64,000 nt of DNA from Pseudonocardia kujensis (lineage in GTDB: Bacteria; Actinomycetota; Actinomycetes; Mycobacteriales; Pseudonocardiaceae). The position numbers and the translations under genes are program-made. Positions 1 to 9,310 of the stretch are shown in pieces. The notes beneath the pieces are model-generated. The model was not told the DNA's origin. It worked only from the letters and a program-made list of their open reading frames with translations, and made no database searches. Location: assembly GCF_021283305.1 (NCBI RefSeq), contig NZ_JAJSOK010000006.1:62001-126000 (forward strand). Direction: 5' to 3'. Position 1 is the first letter of the stretch; every line of letters starts with the position of its first letter.

Positions 1-826
1 CGACCAGCTGCAGCGCTGGCTGCAGGTCGTCGCCGTCGGCGATCCCGGTGGTGAGGATCGCGGCGTCGGCGAGCTGGCCCCGGGTGAGCTCGGAGATCAG
101 CGGCCACGCCTCGTCGATGCTCGCGGCGGTGTGCGTGGCGCCCAGCTCGAGCGCCTTCTCCCGCTTGAACTCCACCGGGTCCACCGCCACGACGTACCGG
201 CAGCCGGCGTTGACCGCGCCCTGCACGGCGTTGGCGCCGATCCCGCCGATCCCGATGACGACGGCCGAGTCCCCCGCGCGCAGGTCGGCGGTGCGGACCG
301 CGGACCCGAACCCGGTGGTCACGCCGCAGCCGACCAGCGCGGCGAGCTCCAGCGGGAAACCCTCGTCGATCTTCACGACCGACTTGACCGGCACGACGGT
401 GTGCTGGCTGAACGTGCCGAGCAGGCACATCTGCCCGACGTCCTCGCCCCGGGCGTGGAAGCGGTAGGTGCCGTCGAGCTGGGGGCCGAGGGTGGCGCCC
501 GCGCCGTCGTCGCACAGGCTCGTCATGCCGCGGACGCAGTGGGAGCAGCGCCCGCAGCTCGGCAGGAAGGTCATGACGACCGGGTCGCCGACCTCCACCT
601 CGGTCACGCCCGGACCGACCTCACGCACGCGCCCGGCGCCCTCGTGGCCGCCGACCATCGGGTAGGCGACGGGGAGGTCGCCGGTCACCAGGTGCTCGTC
701 GGAGTGGCAGAGGCCGGACGCCGCCAGCTCGACCAGGACCTCACCGGGACCCGGCGGGTCGAGCTCGACCTCCTCGACCTCCCACTTGCCGCCCAGTTCC
801 CACAGCACCGCTGCTCGGGTCTTCAT
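1..826 (-). CDS. NDMA-dependent (Zn) alcohol dehydrogenase, 3' end outside window
   Basis: Medium-chain Zn-dependent alcohol dehydrogenase; oxidises alcohols with a tightly bound nicotinamide cofactor. The protein starts MKTRAAVLWELGGKWEVEEV. It shows the catalytic-zinc Cys in GLCHSDEH (Cys40), the GGHEGAG motif, the structural-zinc segment CGRCSHC and the Rossmann glycine motif GIGGIGAN. The N-terminus and the CHSDEHL and MCLLGTFSQHTVVP stretches match the actinobacterial NDMA-dependent subgroup rather than classical ADHs. ATG at 826 is the natural start. About 275 residues are visible, so roughly the last 90-100 are missing at the window edge. The reading frame is intact to base 2. It is preceded by a repeat array and lies downstream of the histidine kinase in the same direction. 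The family assignment is firm; the substrate is unknown. Confidence 0.88.
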   Translation of the reverse strand, partial: MKTRAAVLWELGGKWEVEEVELDPPGPGEVLVELAASGLCHSDEHLVTGDLPVAYPMVGGHEGAGRVREVGPGVTEVEVGDPVVMTFLPSCGRCSHCVRGMTSLCDDGAGATLGPQLDGTYRFHARGEDVGQMCLLGTFSQHTVVPVKSVVKIDEGFPLELAALVGCGVTTGFGSAVRTADLRAGDSAVVIGIGGIGANAVQGAVNAGCRYVVAVDPVEFKREKALELGATHTAASIDEAWPLISELTRGQLADAAILTTGIADGDDLQPALQLV

Positions 827-900
827 GAGCGTCGATCATGATGCGCGTCACGCCGGACCACAGCGGGCCGCGAGTTCCCGCCCTGTCCCCCGCGTGCCAG

Positions 901-1080
901 CTCCCGACTCGCGATGCCGAAGCTCCCGACTCGCGATGCCGAAGCTCCCGACTCGCGGGACGGAGCGCAGCAGTTCCGCGAGTCGGGAGATCCTGCACCG
1001 CGAGTCGGGAGATCCTGCACCGCGAGTCGGGAGATCTTGCACCGCGAGTCGGGAGATCTCGCACCGCGAGTCGGGAGATC
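901..1080. repeat. 22-bp tandem repeat array A, two head-to-head blocks
   Basis: Two blocks of a 22-bp unit face each other. The left block (901-922, 923-944, partial from 945) is in reverse orientation; the right block (977-998, 999-1020, 1021-1042, 1043-1064, 1065-1080) is forward. Each unit is a constant 12-bp core GCGAGTCGGGAG plus about 10 bases that differ between blocks: CTTCGGCATC on the left, ATCCTGCACC on the right with small variants. The opposed blocks could fold into a long hairpin. The last unit runs into the stop codon of the histidine kinase (1079-1081). Bases 827-900 are left as the only plain promoter space for the alcohol dehydrogenase. A second array of the same family lies at 50783-50936. 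No gene is seen in 827-1078. Confidence 0.9.
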
Positions 1081-2425
1081 AGGCGGGGGCGAGGGGGAGG
1101 GTGAGGCGGGCGACCAGGCCCCCGCCCGCGCGCGGGAGCAGCGTGAGCTCGCCGTTCATCGCGCCCACCAGCGCCTCGACGATCCACAGCCCCAGCCCCG
1201 CGGTGCCGCGCCGCTCCCCCAGGGCCACGCCCTTGGCCGTCACCAGGCCCTCCTGGCCGGGCGGCAGGCCGGGGCCGCGGTCGCGCACCTCGGCGACGAG
1301 CGTGCCGTCGACGTACGCGAGGTCGAGCTCGACGGGCTCCTCCCCGCTGTGCCGCTCGGCGTTCTCGACGAGGTTGGTGAGCACCCGGCGCAGCCGCTGC
1401 GGGTCGCAGCGCACGGCCGCGCCCGCCGGCACCACCGTGATCCGGCGACGACCGGGCGCGACCGCGGCCGCGTCGAGCACGGCCTCGGCCAGCTCGGCCA
1501 GCACCACCCGCCGGTCGGTGACCCGGCCCAGCGGGCTGCCGTCCCGGACCGCCAGGTCGGCGAGGCCGTCGAGCATGTCCTGCAGGTGCACCGCGTGCTC
1601 CGCGAGCAGCCGGGTGGCCGTGCGCGACGCCTCCGGCGACAGCGCCCCCTTCGCCAGGTCGGTGGTCAGGGCGGTGAGCGAGGCGACGGGCGTGCGGAAC
1701 TCGTGGAGCACCACGCGGACCCCGTCGAGCCGGGCCTGCTGCGCCGCGACGAGCCGGGCCCGCAGCTCCCGCTCGGACAACAGCTTCTCGTGCTCGGCCG
1801 CCGCCCGGGCCCGCGAGTCGGCGGCCTCCTGCAGCTGCCGCTCCAGCATCCGCACCAGGACCCCGACCAGCACCGCGGCCGCGACGAGGAACCCGCTCCA
1901 CCAGGCCCCCGTCAGCAGCCGCTCCGCGACCGGCACCTCCGGGTCCGACCCGAGCAGGCACGCGACGGTGAAGCCGATCCCCACGCCGAGCGCGCCCAGC
2001 CGGCCCAGCACCGGCCCGCTGCGCAACGACATGGCGATCGCGATCAGCGGCAGCACCGCGACGAAGATGCTGTCCGCGCCGCCGGTGAGTCCGCAGGCCA
2101 CCAGGACCAGCACGCCGTCGACCACCGTGATCACCGCGGGCCGGACCGGCAGCTGCCACTCCGCCCACTCGGTCACCACGAGCGCGGCGGCGTAGAGCGC
2201 CGTGCCGACCACGATGCCCCACACGACCAGCGGCCGGCCGCGGGCGAGCTCGGGGCCGACGGCGAGCGCCAACCCCACGGCGACCACGACGATCGCCCGG
2301 ATCACCACCGCCGCCCGCTCCTCGGCCGAGTCGGAGCGCCGTGTCCAGGGGTCCCACCTCAGGGCGCCCGGATCCGTCATGGCCTCCGCGAGCGGGTCCA
2401 CCCTGCCGTCCGTCGGGCTGGTCAC
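1079..2425 (-). CDS. Sensor histidine kinase, multi-TM
   Basis: Membrane histidine kinase of 448 residues. An N-terminal hydrophobic region (about 40-195) contains several membrane segments and no obvious periplasmic domain. A linker/coiled coil follows at about 195-230. The H-box is LHEFRTPVASL (phospho-acceptor His241), the N-box is NLVENAERHS (Asn356), and the ATP lid has DRGPGLP and GTAGLGLWIVE. It is divergent from the NarL-type response regulator starting at 2494, with 68 bp between the starts, so the two are probably cognate. Pairing a HisKA-type kinase with a NarL regulator is slightly unusual, since NarL regulators usually pair with HisKA_3 kinases. An internal Met at residue 16 is an alternative start. 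The signal sensed is unknown. Confidence 0.87.
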   Translation of the reverse strand: MTSPTDGRVDPLAEAMTDPGALRWDPWTRRSDSAEERAAVVIRAIVVVAVGLALAVGPELARGRPLVVWGIVVGTALYAAALVVTEWAEWQLPVRPAVITVVDGVLVLVACGLTGGADSIFVAVLPLIAIAMSLRSGPVLGRLGALGVGIGFTVACLLGSDPEVPVAERLLTGAWWSGFLVAAAVLVGVLVRMLERQLQEAADSRARAAAEHEKLLSERELRARLVAAQQARLDGVRVVLHEFRTPVASLTALTTDLAKGALSPEASRTATRLLAEHAVHLQDMLDGLADLAVRDGSPLGRVTDRRVVLAELAEAVLDAAAVAPGRRRITVVPAGAAVRCDPQRLRRVLTNLVENAERHSGEEPVELDLAYVDGTLVAEVRDRGPGLPPGQEGLVTAKGVALGERRGTAGLGLWIVEALVGAMNGELTLLPRAGGGLVARLTLPLAPA

Positions 2426-2493
2426 CGGGCCTCCCGTCGCCGTCGGTGCAGGTCGCGAGATCCCGGAGACTACGTCCGATTAGGCTCCCGTCC

Positions 2494-3153
2494 GTGCACG
2501 AGGGCCCTCACACCGTCGTCATCGTCGACGACCACGCGCTGTTCGCCCAGGGCCTCGCGCTCCTGCTGGAGTCCCGCGCGGGCGACACGTTCCGGGTCGC
2601 CGGGTCCACCACGGCCGGCGAGGAGGCCGTCGCGCTCGTGGGCAAGAACCGCGCGGACATCGCCGTGGTCGACCTCGCGCTGCCGCCGCTCGGCGGCGTC
2701 GAGACGATCCGCCGGATCAAGGCCGCCTATCCGGGGACGAAGGTGCTCGCCCTCTCCGGGACCGAGGACCTGGACCTGGCGGCGGCCGCGCTGCGCGCCG
2801 GGGCGGACGGGTACCTCGGCAAGTCGGCCGACCCCGCGGTGCTCGTGGCCCCGTTGTCGTCCCTGCTCGCGGGGGTGAAGGTCGTGCGCGGCGAGCTGCT
2901 CGAGGCGCTTCTGGCCTCCGCGGACCGCACCGCCGACGGGGTGCTCGACACGCTCTCCGAGCGGGACGTCGAGCTGTGGCGGCTGCTCGCCCGCGGACTG
3001 GAGACCAGCGAGATCGCCCGGCCGATGCTGGTCAGCGAGCGCACGGCGAAGCGGATGATCGCCTCGCTGCTGCACAAGCTCGGCGCGGCCAACCGGATCG
3101 AGGCGGCCGCGCTGGCCGGTCGGGCGGGGCTGCTCGACGACGCGCGCCCCTGA
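2494..3153 (+). CDS. NarL/FixJ-type response regulator
   Basis: DNA-binding response regulator of 219 residues. The receiver domain has the acidic pair D12/D13 (VDDHALF), phospho-acceptor Asp60 (VVDLALPP) and the conserved Lys in GYLGKSAD. The C-terminal LuxR-type HTH reads LSERDVELWRLLARGLETSEIA and ends at about residue 210. GTG at 2494 is chosen because it leaves the normal short N-terminus before VVIVDDH; longer in-frame starts would run into the divergent kinase gene. The recognition helix (LVSERTAKRMIASLLHKL) follows the family pattern. Likely phosphorylated by the divergent kinase; targets unknown. Confidence 0.88.
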   Translation: MHEGPHTVVIVDDHALFAQGLALLLESRAGDTFRVAGSTTAGEEAVALVGKNRADIAVVDLALPPLGGVETIRRIKAAYPGTKVLALSGTEDLDLAAAALRAGADGYLGKSADPAVLVAPLSSLLAGVKVVRGELLEALLASADRTADGVLDTLSERDVELWRLLARGLETSEIARPMLVSERTAKRMIASLLHKLGAANRIEAAALAGRAGLLDDARP

Positions 3154-3249
3154 GGGTCCGTGCGGGCCAGGCGTGGCCCGGGCGGGGAGTCGCCGCAGCC
3201 GGTCCGGGCGGGCCAGACTCCCCGGCAAGCGAGCGAAAGGGGCTGCGAC

Positions 3250-3663
3250 GTGGCGGCGTTCCAGAACGAGGCCGAGGTGTACGAGTACCTGGGCGGGGTC
3301 TTCCGGCTGGGTATGGAGGACGCGGCGCTGGTCGAGAAGCTGAAGCCGTCCGGGGTCGTCCTGCGCATCACCTACTCGGACCCCGAGGCCGTGCTGACCG
3401 TGGACATGCCGAACTCCGAGATCCACGATGGCGCCGGCAACGGGCCGGAGCCGAACGTCGAGCTGTTCATGAGCGCCGACACCGGCAACCGGTTCTGGCT
3501 GGGCAAGGTCGTGCTGCCGGTGGCGCTGGCCAAGGGGCAGGTCCGCGCGAAGGGCCCGGTCGCCAAGCTGCTGAAGGTGCTGCCGCTGGCGAAGAGCCTG
3601 TTCGGGCCGTACAAGGCGATGCTCGAGGAGAAGGGCCGCAGCGACCTGCTGGCCGCGGCCTGA
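3250..3663 (+). CDS. SCP2 sterol-binding domain protein
   Basis: Small single-domain protein of 137 residues resembling the SCP-2 sterol-transfer fold: an N-terminal helix region (AEVYEYLGGVFRLGMED), a beta segment (VVLRITYSDPEAVLTVD) and the hydrophobic C-terminal helix (LLKVLPLAKSLFGPYKAML). In actinomycetes such proteins bind lipids or sterol-like ligands. GTG at 3250 follows a purine-rich AAAGGGG stretch at good spacing; an upstream in-frame start would add an Arg/Pro-rich tail unlike the family. It stands alone between the response regulator and a hypothetical gene. Function beyond lipid binding cannot be inferred. Confidence 0.75.
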   Translation: MAAFQNEAEVYEYLGGVFRLGMEDAALVEKLKPSGVVLRITYSDPEAVLTVDMPNSEIHDGAGNGPEPNVELFMSADTGNRFWLGKVVLPVALAKGQVRAKGPVAKLLKVLPLAKSLFGPYKAMLEEKGRSDLLAAA

Positions 3664-3772
3664 GCCCGCGTCCCTCGATCCGGTGAGGTCCGGGCCCCCG
3701 GCGGAGCCCGGTCCTCCCGGAAGATCGATACTGCCTGGCGGGCCCACCACGGGCCCGCCAGGGAGGCGCGGT

Positions 3773-4063
3773 GTGAACGGTGAGCGGACCTCGGGGCTGC
3801 CCGAGACCCTGAACATCGACGTGCAGATGTGGACCTCGCTGCGCGGCCGGCTCCACGACTTCACGACCGTCGTGTGCGACACCCCGGACCCCGCGCCCCG
3901 CGACGCCGCCGAATGGCACCGCTGGGCCACGGAGTACCTGCAGGTCGTCGCGGAGACGGACGGCTGGCAGCCGGGCCGGTACTACTACCGCGCCGAGGTC
4001 CGTGACGACGCGGACCGGACCGAGCAGGTGCTCATGCAGAACCACTGGGAGTACCGGACCTGA
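3773..4063 (+). CDS. Conserved-looking small hypothetical protein
   Basis: Soluble protein of 96 residues that I do not recognise. It is rich in aromatic residues in its second half (WHRWATEYLQ, WQPGRYYYRAEV, NHWEYRT), has no membrane segment and no Cys pair. GTG at 3773 follows GGGAGG at 3761-3766 at normal spacing, which favours this start. Its 3' end overlaps the convergent small membrane gene by about 30 bp. Codon third positions are GC-rich as in true genes. Confidence 0.55.
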   Translation: MNGERTSGLPETLNIDVQMWTSLRGRLHDFTTVVCDTPDPAPRDAAEWHRWATEYLQVVAETDGWQPGRYYYRAEVRDDADRTEQVLMQNHWEYRT

Positions 4064-4256
4064 GCCGCCGCAGCGGCGGCCCGGCGCGTTGTGGTCGCGC
4101 CGCCGCCTCCTCCAGCCGGCGGAGGAACTTCTTCACGTCGCCCCAGGGCGTCGCCGTGTAGTGCGGCCGCTCCCGCAGCGAGCGGCTGTCGGCGCCGTAG
4201 CGCGGCGCCAGGATCGCGATGAGGACCAGGACCGAGAGCAGGATCGTCGCTGTCAT
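4032..4256 (-). CDS. Small membrane protein divergent from a MocR regulator
   Basis: A 74-residue protein with one N-terminal transmembrane helix (TATILLSVLVLIAILAP) and a basic cytoplasmic tail (FLRRLEEAAARPQRAG). ATG at 4256. Its start lies 60 bp from the divergent MocR-family regulator, and the shared gap carries two inverted repeats, so it is the obvious candidate target of that regulator. MocR proteins often control the divergently transcribed neighbour; a small membrane gene in that position recalls the yczR/yczE arrangement, though YczE is larger. I do not recognise a family for this protein. Confidence 0.6.
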   Translation of the reverse strand: MTATILLSVLVLIAILAPRYGADSRSLRERPHYTATPWGDVKKFLRRLEEAAARPQRAGPPLRRLRSGTPSGSA

Positions 4257-4270
4257 GCCTCCACTCTGAC

Positions 4271-4298
4271 AGTATTGGCCTGATACTCCATGGCCAAT
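4271..4298. promoter_or_regulatory. Overlapping inverted repeats in the MocR divergent promoter
   Basis: Two perfect inverted repeats overlap in an AT-richer patch: AGTAT-7-ATACT at 4271-4287 and ATTGGCC-11-GGCCAAT at 4274-4298. They sit between the starts of the small membrane gene (4256) and the MocR regulator (4317). Position and symmetry suggest an operator for the adjacent regulator; this is inference. Confidence 0.5.
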
Positions 4299-4316
4299 TT
4301 CGCGGAGGTGGACTGA

Positions 4317-5795
4317 GTGGATCCGGTGGACCCCGGTACGCGTCGGATCGGGGGCGCGAGCTTCGCCCGCCTGCTGGGCCGGTGGCGCCCGGACGACCAG
4401 CGCGGGCTCGCGTCGGCCCTGACCGAGCGCGTCCGGCTGCTCGTCCTGGACGGACGGCTGCCCCTCGGGACCCGGGTCCCGGCCGAGCGCGAGCTGGCCG
4501 GGGCCCTCGACGTCAGCCGGACGACCGTGGCCGCGGCCTACGAGGCCCTGCGCGCGGACGGGTTCCTCGAGAGCCGGCGCGGCTCCGGGAGCTGGACGCG
4601 CGTGCCCGGCCCCACCGGCGGGGCGACTCCCGAGACCCCGTTCTCGCCGCTCGCCGGCGGTGGGCTCACCGATCTCGCGCACGCCGCGCTGCCCGCCCCC
4701 ACCGACGCGATCCGGCGCGCCGCCGCGTCCGCCGTCACCGAGCTCGACGGGCAGATCGGCGGCCACGGCTACACCCTCGCCGGGATCCCGGTCATGCGGG
4801 ACGCCGTGGCGCGGCGGTTCACCGAACGCGGCGTGCCGACCACCCCGGACCAGATCCTGGTCACCTCCGGGGCGCAGCACGCGATCGCCCTGGTCCTCAC
4901 GCTGCTCGCCGGCCCCGGCGACCGGGTGCTCGTCGAGCACCCGACCTACCCGAACGCGCTCGACGCCATCCGCGGGCGCGGTGCCCGGCCGGTCCCCGTG
5001 CCGCTCGCACCCGAGGGCCGCGAGCCGGCGTGGGACCTCGACCTGCTCACCGCCACCGTGCGGGACACCCGTCCGGCCCTCTGCTACCTGGTCCCGGACT
5101 TCCACAACCCCACCGGCGCGGTGATGCCGCCGGAGGTGCGCGCGGGCGTCGTCGCGCTGGCCCGGCGGACCCGTACGCCGCTCGTCGTCGACGAGACCCT
5201 GACCGAGCTGCCGCTCGACGTCCCGGCTCCCGAGCCGGTCGCCCGGCACGCGCCCGACTCCGCGCTGCTGATCACGATCGGCTCGGCCAGCAAGGTGTTC
5301 TGGGGTGGCCTGCGGATCGGCTGGATCCGCACCTCCGCGTCGCTGGTGCGGCGGCTCGCCGCGCTGCGGCCGTCGATCGACCTCGGCGGAGCCGTGCTCG
5401 ACCAGCTGGTCACGGCCCGGCTGCTGGGCGAGGTCGAGGCGGTGGTGGCCGAGCGTCAGGAGAGCCTGCGGGCCGCCCGTGCGGACCTGCGCCGGCGGTT
5501 GGCCGAGGCCTTCCCCCAGTGGCGGCCCAACGACCCGGCCGGCGGGCTGAGCCTCTGGGTGGACCTGGGCGAGCCGGTGTCGAGCCTGCTCACGGGGGCG
5601 GCCCGTCGGCACGACGTCCTGCTGGCCGCCGGGCCCCGCTTCGGCGTCGACGGCGCCTTCGAGCGCTACGTCCGGCTGCCCTACACGCTCCGACCCGAAC
5701 GCGCCGCGGCCGCGCTCGAACGGCTGACCGCGGCCTGGCAGGGTCTGCGGCACCAGCCCGACGGCGCGGCGGCGGACCAGATCGCCGTGGCGTGA
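4317..5795 (+). CDS. MocR/PdxR-family GntR regulator with aminotransferase-like domain
   Basis: Regulator of 492 residues: an N-terminal GntR winged helix (about 25-95; [22 protein letters not shown]) fused to a fold-type I PLP aminotransferase domain (about 120-480). The PLP lysine is Lys326 in [14 protein letters not shown], and the NPTG motif is in [13 protein letters not shown]. MocR proteins use PLP or amino-acid adducts as effectors. GTG at 4317 follows GGAGG at about 4304. No pdx or gab gene is adjacent; the only divergent partner is the small membrane gene, so the regulon may be just that gene and itself. Confidence 0.87.
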   Translation: MDPVDPGTRRIGGASFARLLGRWRPDDQRGLASALTERVRLLVLDGRLPLGTRVPAERELAGALDVSRTTVAAAYEALRADGFLESRRGSGSWTRVPGPTGGATPETPFSPLAGGGLTDLAHAALPAPTDAIRRAAASAVTELDGQIGGHGYTLAGIPVMRDAVARRFTERGVPTTPDQILVTSGAQHAIALVLTLLAGPGDRVLVEHPTYPNALDAIRGRGARPVPVPLAPEGREPAWDLDLLTATVRDTRPALCYLVPDFHNPTGAVMPPEVRAGVVALARRTRTPLVVDETLTELPLDVPAPEPVARHAPDSALLITIGSASKVFWGGLRIGWIRTSASLVRRLAALRPSIDLGGAVLDQLVTARLLGEVEAVVAERQESLRAARADLRRRLAEAFPQWRPNDPAGGLSLWVDLGEPVSSLLTGAARRHDVLLAAGPRFGVDGAFERYVRLPYTLRPERAAAALERLTAAWQGLRHQPDGAAADQIAVA

Positions 5796-5883
5796 GCGTT
5801 CCCGTGATCCTCTCGCCGGGCCGCTGCCCCTGAGGGCGCGGACCCGTAGAGTCCTGAACGATCGATCGATGAGGAGGATGGAA

Positions 5884-6978
5884 GTGGGCACTCGCAGCGG
5901 ACCCCTCGCGGGCGTACGGGTCGTCGAGCTCGCCGGCATCGGACCGGGACCGCACGCGGCGATGATCCTCGGTGACCTGGGCGCCGAGGTGGTCCGGATC
6001 GACCGGCCGGGCGGGCTGAAGATCGGCGGCGACGCCGACCCCACGCTGCGCGGGCGGCGCCGGGTGGCCGCCGACCTCAAGACCCCCGAGGGTCGTGAGA
6101 CCGTGCTGAAGCTCGTCGAGAAGGCCGACGTGCTGCTCGAGGGGTACCGGCCCGGCGTCACCGAGCGGCTCGGCGTCGGCCCCGCGGACTGCCACGCCCG
6201 CAACCCGAAGCTCGTCTACGGCCGCATGACGGGGTGGGGCCAGGACGGCCCGATGGCCGAGCGCGCGGGCCACGACATCAACTACATCTCGCTCACCGGT
6301 GCGCTGCACGCCATCGGCCGCGGCGACGGCGAGCGCCCGGTGCCGCCGCTGAACCTGGTCGGGGACTTCGGCGGCGGCTCGATGCTGCTGGTCATCGGCG
6401 TGCTCGCGGCGCTGTACGAGGCCCGGGGCTCCGGCGAGGGCCAGGTCGTCGACACCGCCATGGTCGACGGCGCCAGCCTCCTCGTGCAGATGGTGTGGGG
6501 GATGCTCGCGCAGAAGTTCTGGCAGGACGCCCCCGCCAGCAACATGCTCGACGGCTACGCGCCCTTCTACGACACCTACACCTGCGCGGACGGCAGGTTC
6601 ATGGCTGTCGGCGCGATCGAGCCGCAGTTCTACGCGGAATTGCTCAAGGGCCTCGAGATCGACCCCGCCGACCTGCCGGCGCAGATGGACATCCCGTCCT
6701 GGCCGGCGATCAAGGCGCGCTTCGCCGAGGTCTTCAAGACCAGGACCCGCGACGAGTGGACCGCGATCTTCGACGGCACCGACGCGTGCACCACCCCGGT
6801 CCTCGCCTTCGGGGAGGTCGCGCAGCACCCGCACATTGCCGCGCGGAGCACGATCGTCAGCCCGGAGGACACCCCGCAGGCCGCGCCCGCGCCCCGGTTC
6901 TCCCGCACCCCGACCGCGGTGCCCGGACGCCCGGCCGAGCCCGAGTCCGTCGACCGGATCCTGGCCGACTGGTCCTGA
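5884..6978 (+). CDS. mcr: Alpha-methylacyl-CoA racemase / family III CoA-transferase
   Basis: About 364 residues of the CaiB/BaiF family III fold, closest in feel to actinobacterial alpha-methylacyl-CoA racemase: the N-terminal [20 protein letters not shown] followed by [11 protein letters not shown] is its signature. The racemase epimerises 2-methylacyl-CoA esters during oxidation of branched lipids or sterol side chains. Candidate catalytic residues include the His in [10 protein letters not shown] and the Asp in VDTAMVDGA. Starts are possible at 5869, 5878 and 5884; GTG 5884 is preferred because AGGAGG at 5872-5877 lies 6 bases upstream of it. The gene stands alone and ends at a strong bidirectional terminator. 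Confidence 0.85.
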   Translation: MGTRSGPLAGVRVVELAGIGPGPHAAMILGDLGAEVVRIDRPGGLKIGGDADPTLRGRRRVAADLKTPEGRETVLKLVEKADVLLEGYRPGVTERLGVGPADCHARNPKLVYGRMTGWGQDGPMAERAGHDINYISLTGALHAIGRGDGERPVPPLNLVGDFGGGSMLLVIGVLAALYEARGSGEGQVVDTAMVDGASLLVQMVWGMLAQKFWQDAPASNMLDGYAPFYDTYTCADGRFMAVGAIEPQFYAELLKGLEIDPADLPAQMDIPSWPAIKARFAEVFKTRTRDEWTAIFDGTDACTTPVLAFGEVAQHPHIAARSTIVSPEDTPQAAPAPRFSRTPTAVPGRPAEPESVDRILADWS

Positions 6979-6990
6979 CCCCGGAACCGC

Positions 6991-7027
6991 GAAGGCCCCC
7001 TCCGGACGAGATCCGGAGGGGGCCTTC
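6991..7027. terminator. Bidirectional intrinsic terminator
   Basis: A 16-bp perfect stem (GAAGGCCCCCTCCGGA at 6991-7006 with its complement at 7012-7027) around a 5-base loop lies between the convergent racemase and rplA genes. It serves both strands. Confidence 0.85.
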
Positions 7028-7041
7028 GTGCGTGCGGACGA

Positions 7042-7758
7042 TCAGACGGCGTCGTCGACCAGCAGGTTGCGGGTGCGGTTCGGGTCGACCGGGATGCCCG
7101 GGCCCGTGGTCGTCGAGACGGTGATCTTCTTGATGTAGCGGCCCTTCGCGGCGGACGGCTTGGCCCGCAGGATCTCGTCGAGGGCGGCGCCGTAGTTCTC
7201 CACCAGCTTCTCGGTGTCGAACGAGGCCTTGCCGATGACGAGGTGCAGGTTGGCCTGCTTGTCCACCCGGAAGTTGATCTTGCCGCCCTTGATGTCGTTG
7301 ACGGCCTTGGCCACGTCCGGGGTGACGGTGCCGGTCTTCGGGTTCGGCATCAGGCCACGGGGGCCGAGGATGCGGGCGATGCGGCCGACCTTCGCCATCT
7401 GGTCGGGCGTCGCGATCGCGGCGTCGAAGTCCAGCCAGCCGCCCTGGATCCGCTCGATCAGGTCCTCGGCGCCGACGACGTCGGCCCCCGCGGCCTCGGC
7501 CTCGGCGGCCTTGTCGCCGACGGCGAAGACGATGACCCGGGCGGTCTTACCGGTCCCGTGGGGCAGGTTCACGGTCCCGCGGACCATCTGGTCGGCCTTG
7601 CGGGGGTCGACGCCCAGCCGCATGGCGACCTCGACGGTCGCGTCCATCTTGCTGCTCGCGGTCTCCTTGGCCAGCTTGGCGGCCTCGAGCGGCGAGTACA
7701 GGGCGTCGCGGTCGATCTTGGCCGCGGCCTGCTCGTAGATCTTGCTGCGCTTTGCCAT
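7042..7758 (-). CDS. rplA: 50S ribosomal protein L1
   Basis: L1 of the 50S stalk, 238 residues, the usual actinobacterial length. Landmarks are [21 protein letters not shown], the [15 protein letters not shown] signature and [17 protein letters not shown]1 binds 23S rRNA at the E-site stalk and in many bacteria represses its own operon. It lies 64 bp downstream of rplK, in the order secE-nusG-rplK-rplA, and ends at the terminator at 6991-7027. Confidence 0.98.
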   Translation of the reverse strand: MAKRSKIYEQAAAKIDRDALYSPLEAAKLAKETASSKMDATVEVAMRLGVDPRKADQMVRGTVNLPHGTGKTARVIVFAVGDKAAEAEAAGADVVGAEDLIERIQGGWLDFDAAIATPDQMAKVGRIARILGPRGLMPNPKTGTVTPDVAKAVNDIKGGKINFRVDKQANLHLVIGKASFDTEKLVENYGAALDEILRAKPSAAKGRYIKKITVSTTTGPGIPVDPNRTRNLLVDDAV

Positions 7759-7822
7759 CTTCAGTCCTTCGTGAAGATCGTGGTAGGAGCCGCGCCCGGC
7801 TCTCCCACGCGTTCGGGTGAGG

Positions 7823-8254
7823 TCAGTTGACCGTGATGCCCATCGACCGGGCGGTGCCGGCGATGATCTTCGCGGCCTGGTCCAGGTCGTTGGCGTTCAG
7901 GTCGCGCATCTTGGTCTGCGCGATCTCCCGCACCTGGTCCATGGTCACGGAGGCGACCTTGGTCGAGTGCGGGGTGCCGGAGCCCTTCTCCACGCCGGCC
8001 GCCTTGAGCAGCAGCTTGGCCGCGGGCGGGGTCTTGAGCTCGAAGGTGAACGAGCGGTCCTCGTACACCGAGATCTCGACCGGCACCACGTCGCCGCGCT
8101 GGGCCTCGGTGGCGGCGTTGTACGCCTTGCAGAACTCCATGATGTTGACGCCGTGCTGACCCAGCGCGGGGCCGACCGGCGGGGCCGGCGTGGCCGCGCC
8201 GGCCTTGATCTGGAGCTTGATGATCGCGGAGAGCTTCCGCTTCTTGGGTGGCAT
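7823..8254 (-). CDS. rplK: 50S ribosomal protein L11
   Basis: L11, 143 residues, binds the GTPase-associated 23S rRNA region. Recognised from [35 protein letters not shown] and the C-terminal [18 protein letters not shown] signature. ATG at 8254. It sits between nusG and rplA in the canonical cluster. Confidence 0.98.
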   Translation of the reverse strand: MPPKKRKLSAIIKLQIKAGAATPAPPVGPALGQHGVNIMEFCKAYNAATEAQRGDVVPVEISVYEDRSFTFELKTPPAAKLLLKAAGVEKGSGTPHSTKVASVTMDQVREIAQTKMRDLNANDLDQAAKIIAGTARSMGITVN

Positions 8255-8319
8255 CCTTGTTTCCTCGTGATCGTCCTACGCGCCGCGGACCTGCCCGCCG
8301 CGACGGAGCTCGTGCACCG

Positions 8320-9252
8320 TCAGATCTTGGAGACCTGACTGAAGGCCAGCTCGACGGGCGTCTCGCGGCCGAAGATGGACACGAGCACCTTCAGCTTCTG
8401 CGCGTCGACGTTGACCTCGTTGATCGTGGCCGGGAGGGTCGCGAACGGGCCGTCCATGACGGTGACCGACTCGCCGACCTCGAAGTCGACCTCGACCGTG
8501 GCGGCACCGCCGGTGCCGCCGCTCGTGCCGCCCGTGCCCGCCGCGGCGGCGGCCTTCTCCTTCGGCGCCTCCTGCTTCGGCAGCAGGAACTTCAGCACCT
8601 CGTCGAGGGTCAGCGGCGAGGGCCGGGACGTGGCCCCGACGAAGCCGGTGACGCCCGGGGTGTTGCGGACGGCGCCCCACGACTGGTCGTTGAGCTCCAT
8701 CCGGACCAGGATGTAGCCGGGCAGCACCTTGCGCTGCACCTGCTTGCGCTGGCCGTTCTTGATCTCGGTGACCTCTTCGGTGGGCACCTCGACCTGGTAG
8801 ATGTAGTCCTCGACGTCCAGGGTCTGCACCCGGGTCTCGAGGTTCTGCTTCACCTTGTTCTCGTAGCCGGCGTACGAGTGGACGACGTACCAGTCGCCGG
8901 GGGCGCGGCGCAGCGCCTCCGTCATCTCCGCGACCGGGTCGACCTCCTCCTCGGCGGCGTCGGCGGCGACCTCGTCGGTCGCGTCGGCACCGGCCTCGAG
9001 GTCGCCCGGGTCGGCCTGCTCGTCCACGCCCGTGACGGCCGCGGCGGCGTCGGCACCCAGGTCGACGACGGACTCCTCGTCGAGGGCGTCCTCCGCCTCC
9101 TCTGCCTCGACCGCCTCGGCGGCGGTGTCGGTGTCGGCGGGGTCGATGGTGCTGTCCGAGCTGTCGGAGGCCTCGGCGCCGTAAGCCACCTCGACGTCGG
9201 TGTCCTGCACCGTCGTCTCGTCCTCGGCCGGCCGGCCGTCTGGGGAGGTCAC
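8320..9252 (-). CDS. nusG: Transcription termination/antitermination protein NusG
   Basis: 310 residues, compared with about 180 in E. coli. Residues 1-117 are a low-complexity acidic extension rich in Asp, Glu and Ala. The NGN domain starts at [15 protein letters not shown] (about 119), and the KOW domain is near residue 259 onwards ([19 protein letters not shown]). A Gly/Ala/Thr-rich linker ([11 protein letters not shown]) is inserted between NGN and KOW. The acidic N-terminal extension is a known actinobacterial trait. NusG binds RNA polymerase and, through KOW, Rho or S10. It lies between secE and rplK. Confidence 0.97.
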   Translation of the reverse strand: MTSPDGRPAEDETTVQDTDVEVAYGAEASDSSDSTIDPADTDTAAEAVEAEEAEDALDEESVVDLGADAAAAVTGVDEQADPGDLEAGADATDEVAADAAEEEVDPVAEMTEALRRAPGDWYVVHSYAGYENKVKQNLETRVQTLDVEDYIYQVEVPTEEVTEIKNGQRKQVQRKVLPGYILVRMELNDQSWGAVRNTPGVTGFVGATSRPSPLTLDEVLKFLLPKQEAPKEKAAAAAGTGGTSGGTGGAATVEVDFEVGESVTVMDGPFATLPATINEVNVDAQKLKVLVSIFGRETPVELAFSQVSKI

Positions 9253-9310
9253 GTGCTTCTCGCTTCCTTCGTCAGCGTCGTCGTGCTCGATCGGGGTCCC
9301 GGGTCCAAGA

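Noticed and set aside
901..1080. CRISPR array
   Set aside because: 22-bp units are contiguous; there are no unique spacers of 30-40 bases and no cas gene is in the window.
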